Assembly: GCF_003945595.2 (NCBI RefSeq)
Contig: NW_024104998.1
Location: 4,335,790-4,399,789 of the forward strand
Origin: Pipra filicauda
Lineage: Eukaryota > Chordata > Aves > Passeriformes > Pipridae
Length of the DNA stretch: 64,000 nt
Reading direction: 5' to 3'
Numbering within the stretch: position 1 is the first letter of the stretch; every line of letters begins with the position of its first letter. The notes beneath the pieces are model-generated. The model was not told the origin of the DNA. It searched no databases and worked only from the letters and a program-made list of their open reading frames with translations. Of this stretch, positions 23,101 through 33,675 are shown piece by piece. The translations under genes and the position numbers were made by a program.

Positions 23101-26100
23101 ACCCTAGGAAAGCATATATTCTCAGTCAGTATGACAAGGTATAGAACCCGTAATAAACAATACAGTCACATCACTGAAATTGTATTCTGTGCTCAAGGGA
23201 GAAATTTCTTTCCTGTGTCGTACCATACCAACCATCTTGGTATTGTTGTTTATTGCAGGAGTAAGGAAAAGGACCTTTCACCCATCTAAACCTAGTCAAA
23301 TGCATTACAGAAGAGAATACTGTTCTGATCTCTGATTTTAATCAACCGCTCAAATGTTGAGTTTTCCATTTTTTTACACTCATATCCAATGCCCTCAACC
23401 CTGCTTAAATGCTCCATCAAGAGCAGAAGTATCTCACCTGAAGCGTATTCCCCCCACTTGTTCACTCCACCAGCCAAACCTCTTTTCTGCTAGTGCAACT
23501 TGCACTGCCTTCTCAAAGCTAAGTTTCTTAAGTTTCACTTTCTGTGGGTTCACTGTTCAGCACACCAACACCAAGGAGAACAGCAAGATCCTGGAGCAAG
23601 AGCTGTTGTCTTAGCACCACACCCCCACAACACCAAGCCTTGGTTTCTTCTTCAGGCCAGCACACATGCTGGTAAATCCACGCTCTGCTTCACTGAACCA
23701 GACGTGTTCACACGGAGAGTCAACGCTGGCTCAGAAACCTTTTCCATGTGCCACTACACAGCACAGAAAAACCTGCATGCGACAGAAATGAAACTTGACC
23801 AGAGAAGGTCAAACAACATTACAGAAGGGCAGACAAAGGGGCAACAGACAATCCTCACTGACCATTTTCATAGTAGAAACTAACCCATTTCAAGTCAGGT
23901 TGAGGTCACTGTTTTAAATCAGACGTGGCAAACAGCAGTAGTCTCTAAGAACAGATTGCACCTACACATAAACTGTACTCTACATAGAAGTTGGTCAACT
24001 CTTGTTGACCATCTACAGAAGTACAAAGCTGCCCTTTATGGAGGCACAGCCTTCTTAAAACACTTTGAAGACCATGTCAGTAGTGCCAGGTTGGTACTCC
24101 ACCAGACTTCTTCATGAAGCTGAGGTTATATATTTCTGGGCACATATTCCCTAATAAGGCAGCATGAATGGATTACAAATGATAACTGGATTATGAAAGG
24201 ATCTGAGGCTTACTCTACTAGAAGGGGAAATGAAAATTTCCTACAGACATCTAAACCAAGAGATGAAACATACAGTTTACACCACTGACAGTCCTGACGA
24301 CAAAGCTGGAGAGAAAGAAACACCAAAATTATGTTGGCAAAATAAAAGAATGATGGGAGAAGCAATAAAGGAAACAGCAGCAGGGAGTACTGCTACAGCA
24401 GGGTAAAGACTGAAACATGGGTTTTTCAGGGAAACTGGGGAGAAAAAGCCCCAAACTAACAGCACATTATTACTGATGAAGGCATTTGAAGCAGTATGGG
24501 TCTAGGACCTTTTCAGAAACACTGGCAAGCATTGCGGCAGAGGGATGGGAACTGCTTCCAAGGAAATTTAGCGGGGGATTTTCAGAAGAGACAAGTTCTA
24601 CTGGTCAGGCTTAGTGGAAATACTGCTATCTACTGCGTGCCTAGCAGAAACTATCAATCAGGCCATCTACATCCCAAGAGAAATGGGCTTAGTGTTCACC
24701 TCAGTATGGCTTGGTGCTCCTCCACTGGTGTCAGGACAGTGGCTGCAATCTCTCTTGAAGCCAATCCAGATACAGCTGGACAGAAAAAGGAAGACAAAGT
24801 GCCACACCAGCAATACAGCAGAAGAATTGCTTAAAAGGCAAGTTTTCCTACATCCCTCATGGTCTGTTATGCTTCTCTCTAGCCTTTGCACAGTTTAGCA
24901 GATCTTTTGCAATGGTAGGTCTGAAGTTACAAAAATGTACTTTCAATCCCATTTGCACATTCTGCTACACCACAACAGCACATTCAAATGACTCTCGCAA
25001 TGTATTTTGAACAAGTTGCACATAAAACATCCAATATAGGATTTCCTCTTTCTCCTGCCCATCCCCTTCCTGTGTGTTTACCAAAAACTTTCACTTCCTC
25101 AGTGACACTGACACCAGCTCTGGCAACCACTTCTTAACACTGGTTCTCCAGCTCTTGTCCACCCAGACCTGAATCACAGATACCCCAGGACATTTAGCAC
25201 TTACTGAAGGGTTTTAAAAATCCCATCAAAACACCTGGTAAGGCTGGGGCTGCCCTGGAGAAAACCATTCTGTCTCCACTATACCTAATGAATGTAAGCC
25301 TCACAATGCTGGCAATGGATACTCAAGCAAGCAATTTCAATACATTCAATAGATGTGGTACTATCCAGACCTTTCCCTACTCAGTTGATACCACCAGGAA
25401 ATATTTTCTTTGTCTGAATAGAGTGAAACCTAGTCATAGGTCAGACCTACTGATTTATAAATGTGTTATCATTACACAGGAATTCACTCAGACATATTCT
25501 TTAGCTTTTGATATTAATTTTGTTCTAAGCCCCTAGTACAGTCATATGTGGAAAGAACAAACCTGCTTAGCAGACAAATATACTTCTGCACTAACATCTG
25601 AGATAAAACCTGAGTAATTAATTAAAAAAAATTATTGAACAGGTTCGTATACACCTATATACAAACTAATGAAGGAAACATGAAAGGCAAAGCAATATAT
25701 TGTAGATGCCACATCAAAAAGCTGACTTAACAGATTGTTTTTGTTGATGAACTTCCTGAAACAGCTTTCTGTTAAACCAACAAAGGAATAGTTAAAAACA
25801 CATCTCAGAGGGAATCCATTCCCTCCAAACTTTTATCATTTCCATACTTAGAGCAGCCCGCTAAAACAGAGAAAACTACAAAAATTGCCATTCCAGAAGA
25901 GTAGCTGCATCCCATACTTCAGCCCCTGTGGTGAGCTATCACATTTTCCAGTCTAAGACAGCACTATTTCCTATCACAGCTGGCCTTTGCAAATTAAAGT
26001 AGCAATTTCTACAACATATCAGCCACAGGAAGAAGTAGCCTCATGCCTCATGCAGCAGAGACCATAGAGGAAGAAGGACACTTTGTTCAGACTGTTTATC

Positions 26101-27728
26101 ATTTGAGTCCTTCGAACTGAAGAAGTAAGATAGGACACTGTGCAAACACAGGAACCAATTGTAGATACTTAAGATGCCAGCAGTTTGAAAAAGATAGGTG
26201 ACGCTGACCTAAGGGAGAGCAATTGCTGGCCTGAATGGTACTAATCTACCCTTTTTTTTCCTTCAGAGAAATGCGATCTAACCACTACCCCCTCCACCCT
26301 TCCCTGGTCTTGTCCTTCTCTCCCAGCAAAGTGTTACTACCAAAATACCCTCTCTCTTCTGATGTTTGGCTGACAAAAATAACTGATCTATTTACCTCTA
26401 TCAGTATTTCTTTAGGGCATACAACAAATACAAGTATCTCATAAATATTTGGAGGAAATGCGTCCAGGACAAGAATAATCCTGTCTTAGCGTTTTGTTCC
26501 ATGAACCCACATTTTTCAGGAAAGATGCTGAACACAAATGTGAGTGATTCAGTCTCGGAAATTACAGCATTTAATGACAATGTCAACAGGAAATGTATTT
26601 GAATCAGGCAAAAATAAATATGAAAGCACAGACCTTTCCATCCTTCCCTGAAGGACAATAAAGTTTAAACTAGGAACAGTCACACTAAGGACAGTTATAT
26701 TGCATTTGTCTTTTATCAGTAGATGCTAATGTCTTTGAGAATGTACCATTACTGTTTATAGGGCACCAGTCTCCTTCTCCCTATATATGTGTCACTAAAG
26801 ACTGTTTTCATACGAACGTAATTTTACATTTTTTATCTACATAGTTTCCTGTGGTATGGCTTAGTAAGTCTCTAAGCCTTTCTCTCTATACCATCTGTAG
26901 CACTCCTGCATTCTCATGAAAGACGGGAGAGAAATAAATGGGAAAAAAAGGAAGTAGGAATATGATCTGCAGGAGAAAAATCCCAATTCTCAGCTGAGCA
27001 ACTGCTGCTTCTACAGAATAAAGCTGTTCTTCTGATGGAAATCCTAAAGGGGTAAAATTATAATAAATACTACTTAACAGAGCCACATGGTTTGGTGCAA
27101 TTATTTACACACTCGGCTCCATAGCTTCAAAAGGAAGTATCACCCCCACATACAAAGCTCACACAATCCTCAGGATCCCCGGCCCACGGATTCTCCTCCT
27201 ATCCCTTGCATTAGCACATGACAGCTTCAGGAATCACTATTGCTGCAGAGGTACACCTCTGTGTACAGCCATGCTACTACAGCAGAATGCTAGAAATCCT
27301 AGTCTACATCTAATGCCCACTCCCTGCCTTTATTTATTTATTCATTCATGCCCTATCTACTTGTCTTCTGCATTCATTTAGTTTTGCAAAGGGCTCCCTA
27401 AACCTCAACAGTGAAGAAATAAAGTCACTCAGTGCCTCCGAATATGCACATATGGAAAGGAGGAGAGATCTCATCCCCTCCCCAGATCACCTAGCCCTTT
27501 AACAAAAATAAAAATTGGTTCATGGTCAACATGTGTTCATCCCAAAACCTCAAAGACTCCCATTAAGATTCCAAGTAACGTATAGGCACACAAACATCTC
27601 CTTTATGTGACAGAAATAGAATCACATCTGAGATTAAAGAAAGCAATTCTTAAACTTTCCCAAATAACTACGTGGAGGTCAAATGTTGCTCCCTGATGTG
27701 CACCACAAGAAGGGCCAGATGTAGCGTC

Positions 27729-27803
27729 TCTGGTCTTTTGAGATACCCCACTGAAGATCAGGTACTAAGCTGATCTTAACCGAAGTCCAAGTCCAGGAGG
27801 ACT
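27729..27803 (-). pseudogene. Degenerate U2 snRNA-like pseudogene fragment
   Basis: The minus strand reads CTTCGGTTAAGATCAGCTTA then GTACCTGATCTTCAGT. This follows the 5' part of U2 snRNA (CTTTTGGCTAAGATCAAGTG then TAGTATCTGTTCTTATCAGT) at roughly 75-80 per cent by eye over some 40 nt, with weaker agreement for another 30 nt. The branch-point-binding GUAGUA is TTAGTA. The 3' half of U2 (Sm site and 3' stem-loops) is not recognisable. U2 retropseudogenes are common in vertebrates; this one is old and truncated. Confidence 0.5.
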
Positions 27804-27816
27804 TTGGACTTTTTTT
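27783..27816 (+). repeat. Inverted repeat (12-13 bp stem) followed by T7
   Basis: aagtccaagtcc (27783-27794), loop agga, then ggactttggactt (27799-27811) with one bulged base, running into seven T at 27810-27816. It overlaps the 5' end of the U2-like segment. It could be a local duplication; no RNA gene is claimed. Confidence 0.5.
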
Positions 27817-29923
27817 CATTGCCTGTTTTAGGAATTGCTTTCCGCAACACTTGCTGTTCTATGGTGCCATTAAGCTTACAGGAGTCGATAAGGCCATAGG
27901 AAGATAGGCTACTTCAAGTACACAGATAAATTGGAAGGAGGAAGTATTATGAAATAGTTACTTGCACATTCATAAATACTTATATATTCATAAATACATG
28001 CAAGGAATAATTTCACATTTATAGAAACTCTCTTGAAAGGGTAACATTAAATCCCAGAATACTAAACATTTTAAAGGGAACAGGGTTTAACTTTGTACTG
28101 GAAAATTTCACAATTCATTGCCTTGTCAGAAAGAGTCATTGCACAACTCCACTGGTCAAGGGACTTATAAGAAAAGGCCTAAACTTTTTCTTGTCCTCTG
28201 TATATTTATTTAGGAAAAAACCCTTATTTACTCAAAAATAGGGAAAAGACTAGCTTCAAATCTGCCAGCTACTGTACAAAGATGATCATTCTATATCATC
28301 ATGGTTAAAAAAATAATATATCTCAACAACACATAATTAAAATAGATTTTTATGTTATTAAATCAAGGATTCTTTTCTAACTACTCAGTAGCTCACAAAG
28401 CTGAAATGGAGAAAGAAAAATGCTATAAATCTCAGAAGAGATCCATAGAATGAGAAATCTATTGATCTCAGAGTTCATTAATTTCAATCATTGCCCAAGA
28501 TTTCATAACATCCTATTAACAGTATCTAACTGATTTTTAGCCTGTTGCTACTTTTTCAGAGAAAACTACTAATTTTTTCTCATCCATACTTTGAGTGTTG
28601 TTGATAGTACCTATTAAAAAGATAAAAAGTCTCGACACATAAAAGATAAGTAACACGTACTCTGCTCTCAATGCTGAGTGGGAAACAATTCACACAAACA
28701 CAATTTGACTCTCCTGTTGGTAAAACTGAGCTACATTTCCCCAACATAGTTTTGTAATTTCTCAACCAAAATCTTCCGCTTTTTGGTTTAGCAACTCTAC
28801 AATGATATTATGATGAGTGCAGACTTATCAACGTGGCACTTGTACTTTACAGATACTTGCAACTAACATTAATGTTTCTAAATTACAAAAGTATTACAGT
28901 AACTTTATGTGATCAAGCTAAAAAAATGTAATTTCCAATTTGTATTACAATGTGCTAAAATACATTAAGATCGATCAGACTGTTTCTCTTTTTTCAAAGG
29001 TGGGAACTAAAGGCAGGGGACGGTATATTGATTAGGAGTTTCAGATGAAACCAGCTTTGTGCTCCCTATGTATACCCACAGGAATATGATCTGGTTAAAC
29101 AAGTTTTAAATGTTAATCCCTTTGGTCTTTAGTGCCAACAGAAGGGAGCAAGGCAACAGAAGGAGTTCTTGCTAAGGCATTCACTGCTAACACTAGAAAG
29201 ATGCAATTTCAACAGCAACTCTTTACTGCTTTACTGAAGGTATGACATCAGTTCCTAAACTAAAATTGCTAGGAGAAAACTCCTCTAGATCATTCCTTAG
29301 GCACACAGTACCATTACAATAGTAGTCTGCAAGAAACATCAAGCACCAAACATCACAGTACCATTTTCTCATCTGTCCTTTAATTCGAAGCACATTTGAA
29401 CGTACAGTTAAGAGGAAGCAGCTTTAGCTTGGAAGACACACCAGGAATTACTCTCCTAGAAAAAAGCAGTGTAACAAGGGATACCCAGGAACCACCTCAC
29501 CTCAGCCAAGGCTATCGCTTTGGCTTGAAACGCCGACTGCAGACTATGATCAGCTAATTTCACACGCCTCCCGGCACGAAACAGCCCGAAAGCTCCCGAG
29601 CTCTCCAGACCACAGCAGAAGACAGGCAAAGGGGTATGAGATAAACCATGCTTCTGAGAATGATTATTTTATCCCAAATGCAGTATTTCCCTTAAGACCC
29701 CATCCAGTCCTACCGGGAAGGTCGGGCGGCAGCGGCACCTCCTCGCGGGGGCAGGAGCGAGGGTAACCCTCCCGGAAAGCGCCTGGTACTCCCGTACCGT
29801 GCCGGGGCGGGGGCACGGAGGCAGCGGGGCGGGCACCCCCCGCTCCTGCCCGCAGCACCCCGCGGGTGAGGCGGGGAGAGCCGGCACCGCTGCCCCTCGC
29901 CGCTCCCGGGGGAAGGCACTTAC

Positions 29924-30100
29924 TTTCCCTGGTGCGCAAGTTGAGCGGCAGCGAGCGAACTCCGCGGTGAGCGCCGGGGCGCGGAGCGGGGGGTCCCGGC
30001 GCGCTGCTCTGGGCGGGCGGGCGGGGCGCGGCGCTGCTGCCCCGCCGGCCGGGAGAGGGGAACGGCCGGGCAGGAGCCTCGCCCGGCCCGCGGTTGGCTC
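29924..30100 (-). other. LYN: Probable LYN exon 1 (non-coding, 5' UTR); start approximate
   Basis: Inside the CpG island, on the minus strand, a strong donor (GGGAAA|gtaagt, last exon base 29924) faces the exon-2 acceptor at 8141-8143. LYN genes normally begin with a non-coding exon in a CpG-rich promoter. The donor is seen in the sequence. The 5' boundary is only a guess, placed downstream of the ETS and octamer motifs; no TATA box is visible. Splicing would remove an intron of about 21.8 kb. Confidence 0.6.
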
Positions 30101-30115
30101 ACGGCCCGCCGGGTG

Positions 30116-30143
30116 ACTTCCTGCTGCCGCGGCACATTTGCAT
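30116..30143 (-). promoter_or_regulatory. LYN: ETS/PU.1-type site and octamer site in LYN promoter
   Basis: Two exact consensus motifs lie 12 bp apart, about 190-220 bp upstream of the exon-1 donor. The octamer is ATGCAAAT on the minus strand (30143-30136). The ETS core is CAGGAAGT on the minus strand (30123-30116). Octamer sites serve OCT1/OCT2 in B cells, and CAGGAAGT fits PU.1 or other ETS factors in myeloid and B cells, which matches where LYN is expressed. The motifs are seen; occupancy is inferred. Confidence 0.6.
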
Positions 30144-30380
30144 GCGGGGCTGCGAGGGGAGAGCGCGGAGAGGGGGCAGAACGGGGGGCGGCCCCGGCCC
30201 GGGCTCGGCGGCTCCGGGCGGGGAGGCAGGCGCAGCTCCTCCGGCTGGAGAAGGGAGCGCCGCGCGGAGGGGGGGCTGTGATGGGGACGAGGTGGGGCAA
30301 GGGATGCGGGATATGCCCCCGCCGCGCTGCCGCAGGGCAGCGAGCGCCTGTGTGCCCCAGAGCGAACTTCGTGAGGGAAG

Positions 30381-32570
30381 CGACCCTCCACTAAAAGTTA
30401 CAGCTAACTAAAACGGCGTTAGTCTGAGAGACAAAACAGAAAAGGCTATCTTGTTCAACCAGCAGTCTGAAAAACATCTTGAACTCCAAAATTCCACTGC
30501 AAGGAACTTTTAAGGTCCCTTGGAGGCTGGGTTGGGAGAAGCAAAGAACAAGTAAGCTTATCTTTCAAATTTTCTTTTCTTTTAAGAATGATTTACTAGC
30601 CTGATGAAAAGTGAAATAAAAATTTCACAGGTCAGCAAAACAGGAAATATGAATGCGTGGACGTAACAGCCAGAGGATGCAGCTGAAAAGCTTTACAAGA
30701 ACTGGAGTCAAGGTGTCATATATATGCTGCCAGACCACATGGGCAAGTTCAGGTTACGGAGATTTAAGCTTTCCACATAAAGTGTTGACAATAGCGGATG
30801 CTGCTTGAGGAACAGTCAAAGCGGTATGAAATGCTAGATATTCAAAGGTACCTCTGTGCACTTTCCTGAAGTCCACCAATACAGTCTAATTGTAAGTTGA
30901 AGTTGATTGGGGAGCTGATGGGGATTTGTAAGGGGGCATATAAATAGCTGAAAATAGCTCAGTGCAGCTCACACTGCTGAGTTTTGGAGAAGAACTTGAA
31001 TCGTGCCAATAGGACTTAAAGATCTTTAGTGCTGATATAAAGACCTGCCACTCGTGGTGATGTGCAATTGGCACAATCCTTTCTCTCTAGTGCATGCTGC
31101 AGTCCTGTCTTGGTCTGTGACTCCAGCACACAGGCTTGATGATCCTGTGGAAGAGACAGTCTGTAGAAACAGTGAGACCATAATCTGTCACATTTCTTAA
31201 TCAGTCCCAGATATCCCTCAGCATCTCTGAAACGCAGTGAGCAATAGTTTATGGTATTCTTTTAATTGCATCATCAGTTATTAAAATAAACTCATGTAGA
31301 TACTCGGTATAACTATTATAAGGTAAGACAGTACGGAATTCCTCAATAATTAATAAAAAGTTGGTATTAATAAAAGGTTGGTAAATGTTTTCTCCCTTCC
31401 CTCAATTTATGTAAAGGTGTATAATAATAATAACAACAACAACAACAAACAATAAAACAAAAAAAAACCAACAACCACATAGCAACCTTTTTACATATGA
31501 CAAGTTTATACAAAAAGGAAAGATCTAACTAAGTATACATCATCTGGGTTTGGAGATTTTTTTTTTTTGGTAGGAGATTTGGATTCCAAAGGCTTATGTA
31601 AAATGAGCTATTTCTGTTTGGAAGTTCACTGTTAGTGCCTCATGTTTCCATTTTCTCTATCAGGTAAGTACGTTGATATTGTATCTTTCTTCTTGGAGAA
31701 ATAGGGTACAGATCCCACATCTATCTTGTTCTCCCTCCTTTCCTCCTCGTTTCTTCATTTCATTATCAAGTATTCCACTAAGTTTAACACTCACCTTCTC
31801 TTATCAAAGCATTAGTGAAAATAAAATTTAGTTTTATAAGTGCATAATAGAGTCTAGAAGTCTAGTAGAATACACACTTGCCTATAATGTGAATAATTTG
31901 GAAAAATAAAAGAGATGCTGAATTACCCTAATAGGCTGCTGTGCATTAGTAGATTGAGGAGGCATAGCACAAACTCATCAGTTCTGCCCTGAAAGAAGTA
32001 ATATAAAAAAGGGTTAGAGAGGAATAAATACACTGTGCTTCATAAGAAATAAAAACAAAGACAAATTGTTAGTATAATGTGAAATAAGTTGTGGTTTTGT
32101 GTGTCCTTGTTGCCATTGCTTAGAGGAATATGTACAAAATCTACTTTAGAAAGCATAAGCAGAAAAGTAATTCTCTCTCTCATTATATATTCATCAAAAG
32201 GGAAAAAGAGCTGATTCCAACCTCCCTTACATCTGTAGATCAGCTGTTTTTCATGTGTTTTAAATGTCTTTGTGTATAGATCAAGAAAGTTGGGGGGTGG
32301 TATAAAACAGGGTAAGAACTGAACTTCAAGCTTGTTACTGAAGTGGAAGTCCTTGTAGGAAGGACTGTGAGTCACGTTAGCCAGCCAGTGTTCACGCTCA
32401 GCAATTGATTTTCTGCTTTGGGAAGATTTGAATCCCAGGCAATGTCTCTACTGCTGAATTAAGCAAGGCTGCAAGGCAGTGCTCCAGTATGGAGACCAAC
32501 TGGCGGTGTAGGAGTCCATGTCTGTGCTCTTGGCACCCAGAACATGAGGACCATACCAAACTGGCCCATG
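30381..32570. other. Intergenic, upstream of LYN promoter
   Basis: About 2.2 kb of AT-rich sequence between the CpG island and the first solo LTR. It has simple repeats at 31.4 kb and a T-run near 31560. No gene recognised. Confidence 0.75.
31420..31470. repeat. Simple repeat (ATA)n/(ACA)n, A-rich
   Basis: Short run of ataataataataac followed by aacaacaacaacaac and an A-rich stretch. It may be the decayed tail of a retroelement. Confidence 0.8.
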
Positions 32571-33202
32571 TATCCTGGTTTCTGCTGGGATAGAGTTCAT
32601 TTTCTTCTCATTAGCTGGTGCAGTGTGATTTTTTGGATTTAGTATGAGAATAATGCTGATAACACGCTGCAGTTTAGTTGTTGCTCAGTAGTGCTTACCC
32701 TAAGTCAAGGACTTTTCAGGTTCCCATGGTCTGCCAGCAGGCAGGTGGACAACAAGCTGGGAGGGAGCACAGCCAGGGCAGCTGATCTGAACTAGCCGAA
32801 GGGATATTCCATACCTCGAAATGTTGTGCTCAGTATATAAACTGAGGGGAGTTTCCCAGGAAGAGGCCAATAATGGCTCAGGAATGGGCTAGGCATCAAG
32901 CAGTGAGTGGTGAGCAACTATATTGGGAACCACTTGTATTTTCTTGGGTTTTATTCCTCTCTCTCTCTCTCCTTTTCATTACAGTTGTTGTTGTTATTAA
33001 TAATAATAATATTATTGTTATCATTATCATAATTACTTGTATTATATTTTATTTTGTTTCAATTATTAAACTGTTCTTTTCTCAACCCTTGAGTTTTTAC
33101 TTTTTTCTAATTCTCCTCCCCATCCCATTGGGGAGGGACAGTGAGCGAGCAGTTGTGTGGTATTGGGATAACCCCGTTGCCAGCTGGGGTTAAACCATAA
33201 CA
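32571..33202 (+). mobile_element. Solo LTR of an endogenous retrovirus, ERVL type
   Basis: A 632-bp LTR known from bird genomes by its text: 'tcctggtttctgctgggata' at the start, 'ttgttgctcagtagtgctta', 'gggatattccatacc', and 'agctggggttaaaccataac' at the end. A TATA-like element (cagtatataaactg) lies near 32831 and an ATTAAA polyadenylation signal at 33065-33070, so the LTR reads on the plus strand, away from LYN. Direct repeats ccatg (32566-32570) and ccgtg (33203-33207) are a 5-bp target-site duplication with one change. No internal viral genes flank it, so it is a recombined solo LTR. Confidence 0.9.
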
Positions 33203-33540
33203 CCGTGTTCACTTCCAACTCACCTCAGGAATTTTTTTGAGTGGTAAGTGGCCTGGGCCAGGGATCAGTCCAGAAATTTGTCAGTAGACTCAGAGCCCTG
33301 TACATCACCCTGTAGGGTCCAGACCAGTCCAGCTACATACCCATGTATGGTAGCTGCTGATCACTGTTTGGATTGTGTCCGGGAGCGTGAAGTTGCACAA
33401 ACTGTGGGGAACAGTGGCTCTCAGCAGTAAATCAAACTTTGTCATGGACAATGAAAGCAGACAGCAAACTTCACTCTATATTTTATATAGTCCTTAATCT
33501 CATTGTTGCTGAGTACTTTCTATGGGATGCTTGAATGCAT

Positions 33541-33675
33541 AGCCTGAGTTTAGCTCAGTTGGTCAGAGCATGGTGCTAATAACACCAAGGTCGTGGGTTT
33601 GATCCCTGAATGGGCCATTCACTTAAGATTGGACTCAATGATCCTTGTGGGTCCCTCACAACTCAGAATATAATA
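33541..33675 (+). mobile_element. tRNA-Ile-derived SINE with CR1-like tail (TguSINE1-like)
   Basis: The head is tRNA-Ile(AAT)-like: A box TAGCTCAGTTGG at 33551-33562, anticodon stem-loop GGTGCTAATAACACC, and B box GGTTTGATCCC at 33596-33606. It runs directly into a CR1 3' tail ('ttggactcaatgatccttgt' then 'gggtccctcacaactcagaa') and an A/T-rich end. Passerines have a SINE of exactly this design, mobilised by CR1. The fused tail and mismatched acceptor stem argue against a working tRNA gene. Confidence 0.85.

Larger units (their letters stand above)
29690..30380. promoter_or_regulatory. LYN: CpG island, presumed LYN promoter
   Basis: About 700 bp with very high G+C and dense CpG in an otherwise AT-rich region. 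It is the only such block in the window. It holds several GGGCGG boxes (for example within 30011-30031 and near 30186 and 30216). No TATA box is seen. Its position upstream of LYN, with a donor facing the coding exons, marks it as the LYN promoter. Long GC-driven open frames run through it on both strands and are not taken as genes. Confidence 0.85.

Noticed and set aside
29669..30391. 240-codon open frame (minus) and several 100-codon frames through the CpG island
   Set aside because: Composition is dominated by Pro, Ala, Arg and Gly, as expected where stops are rare in GC-rich DNA. Frames are open on both strands and match no family.
33541..33613. Functional tRNA-Ile(AAT) gene
   Set aside because: The acceptor stem is damaged, the B box has a change, and the sequence continues into a CR1 tail, so it is a SINE head.
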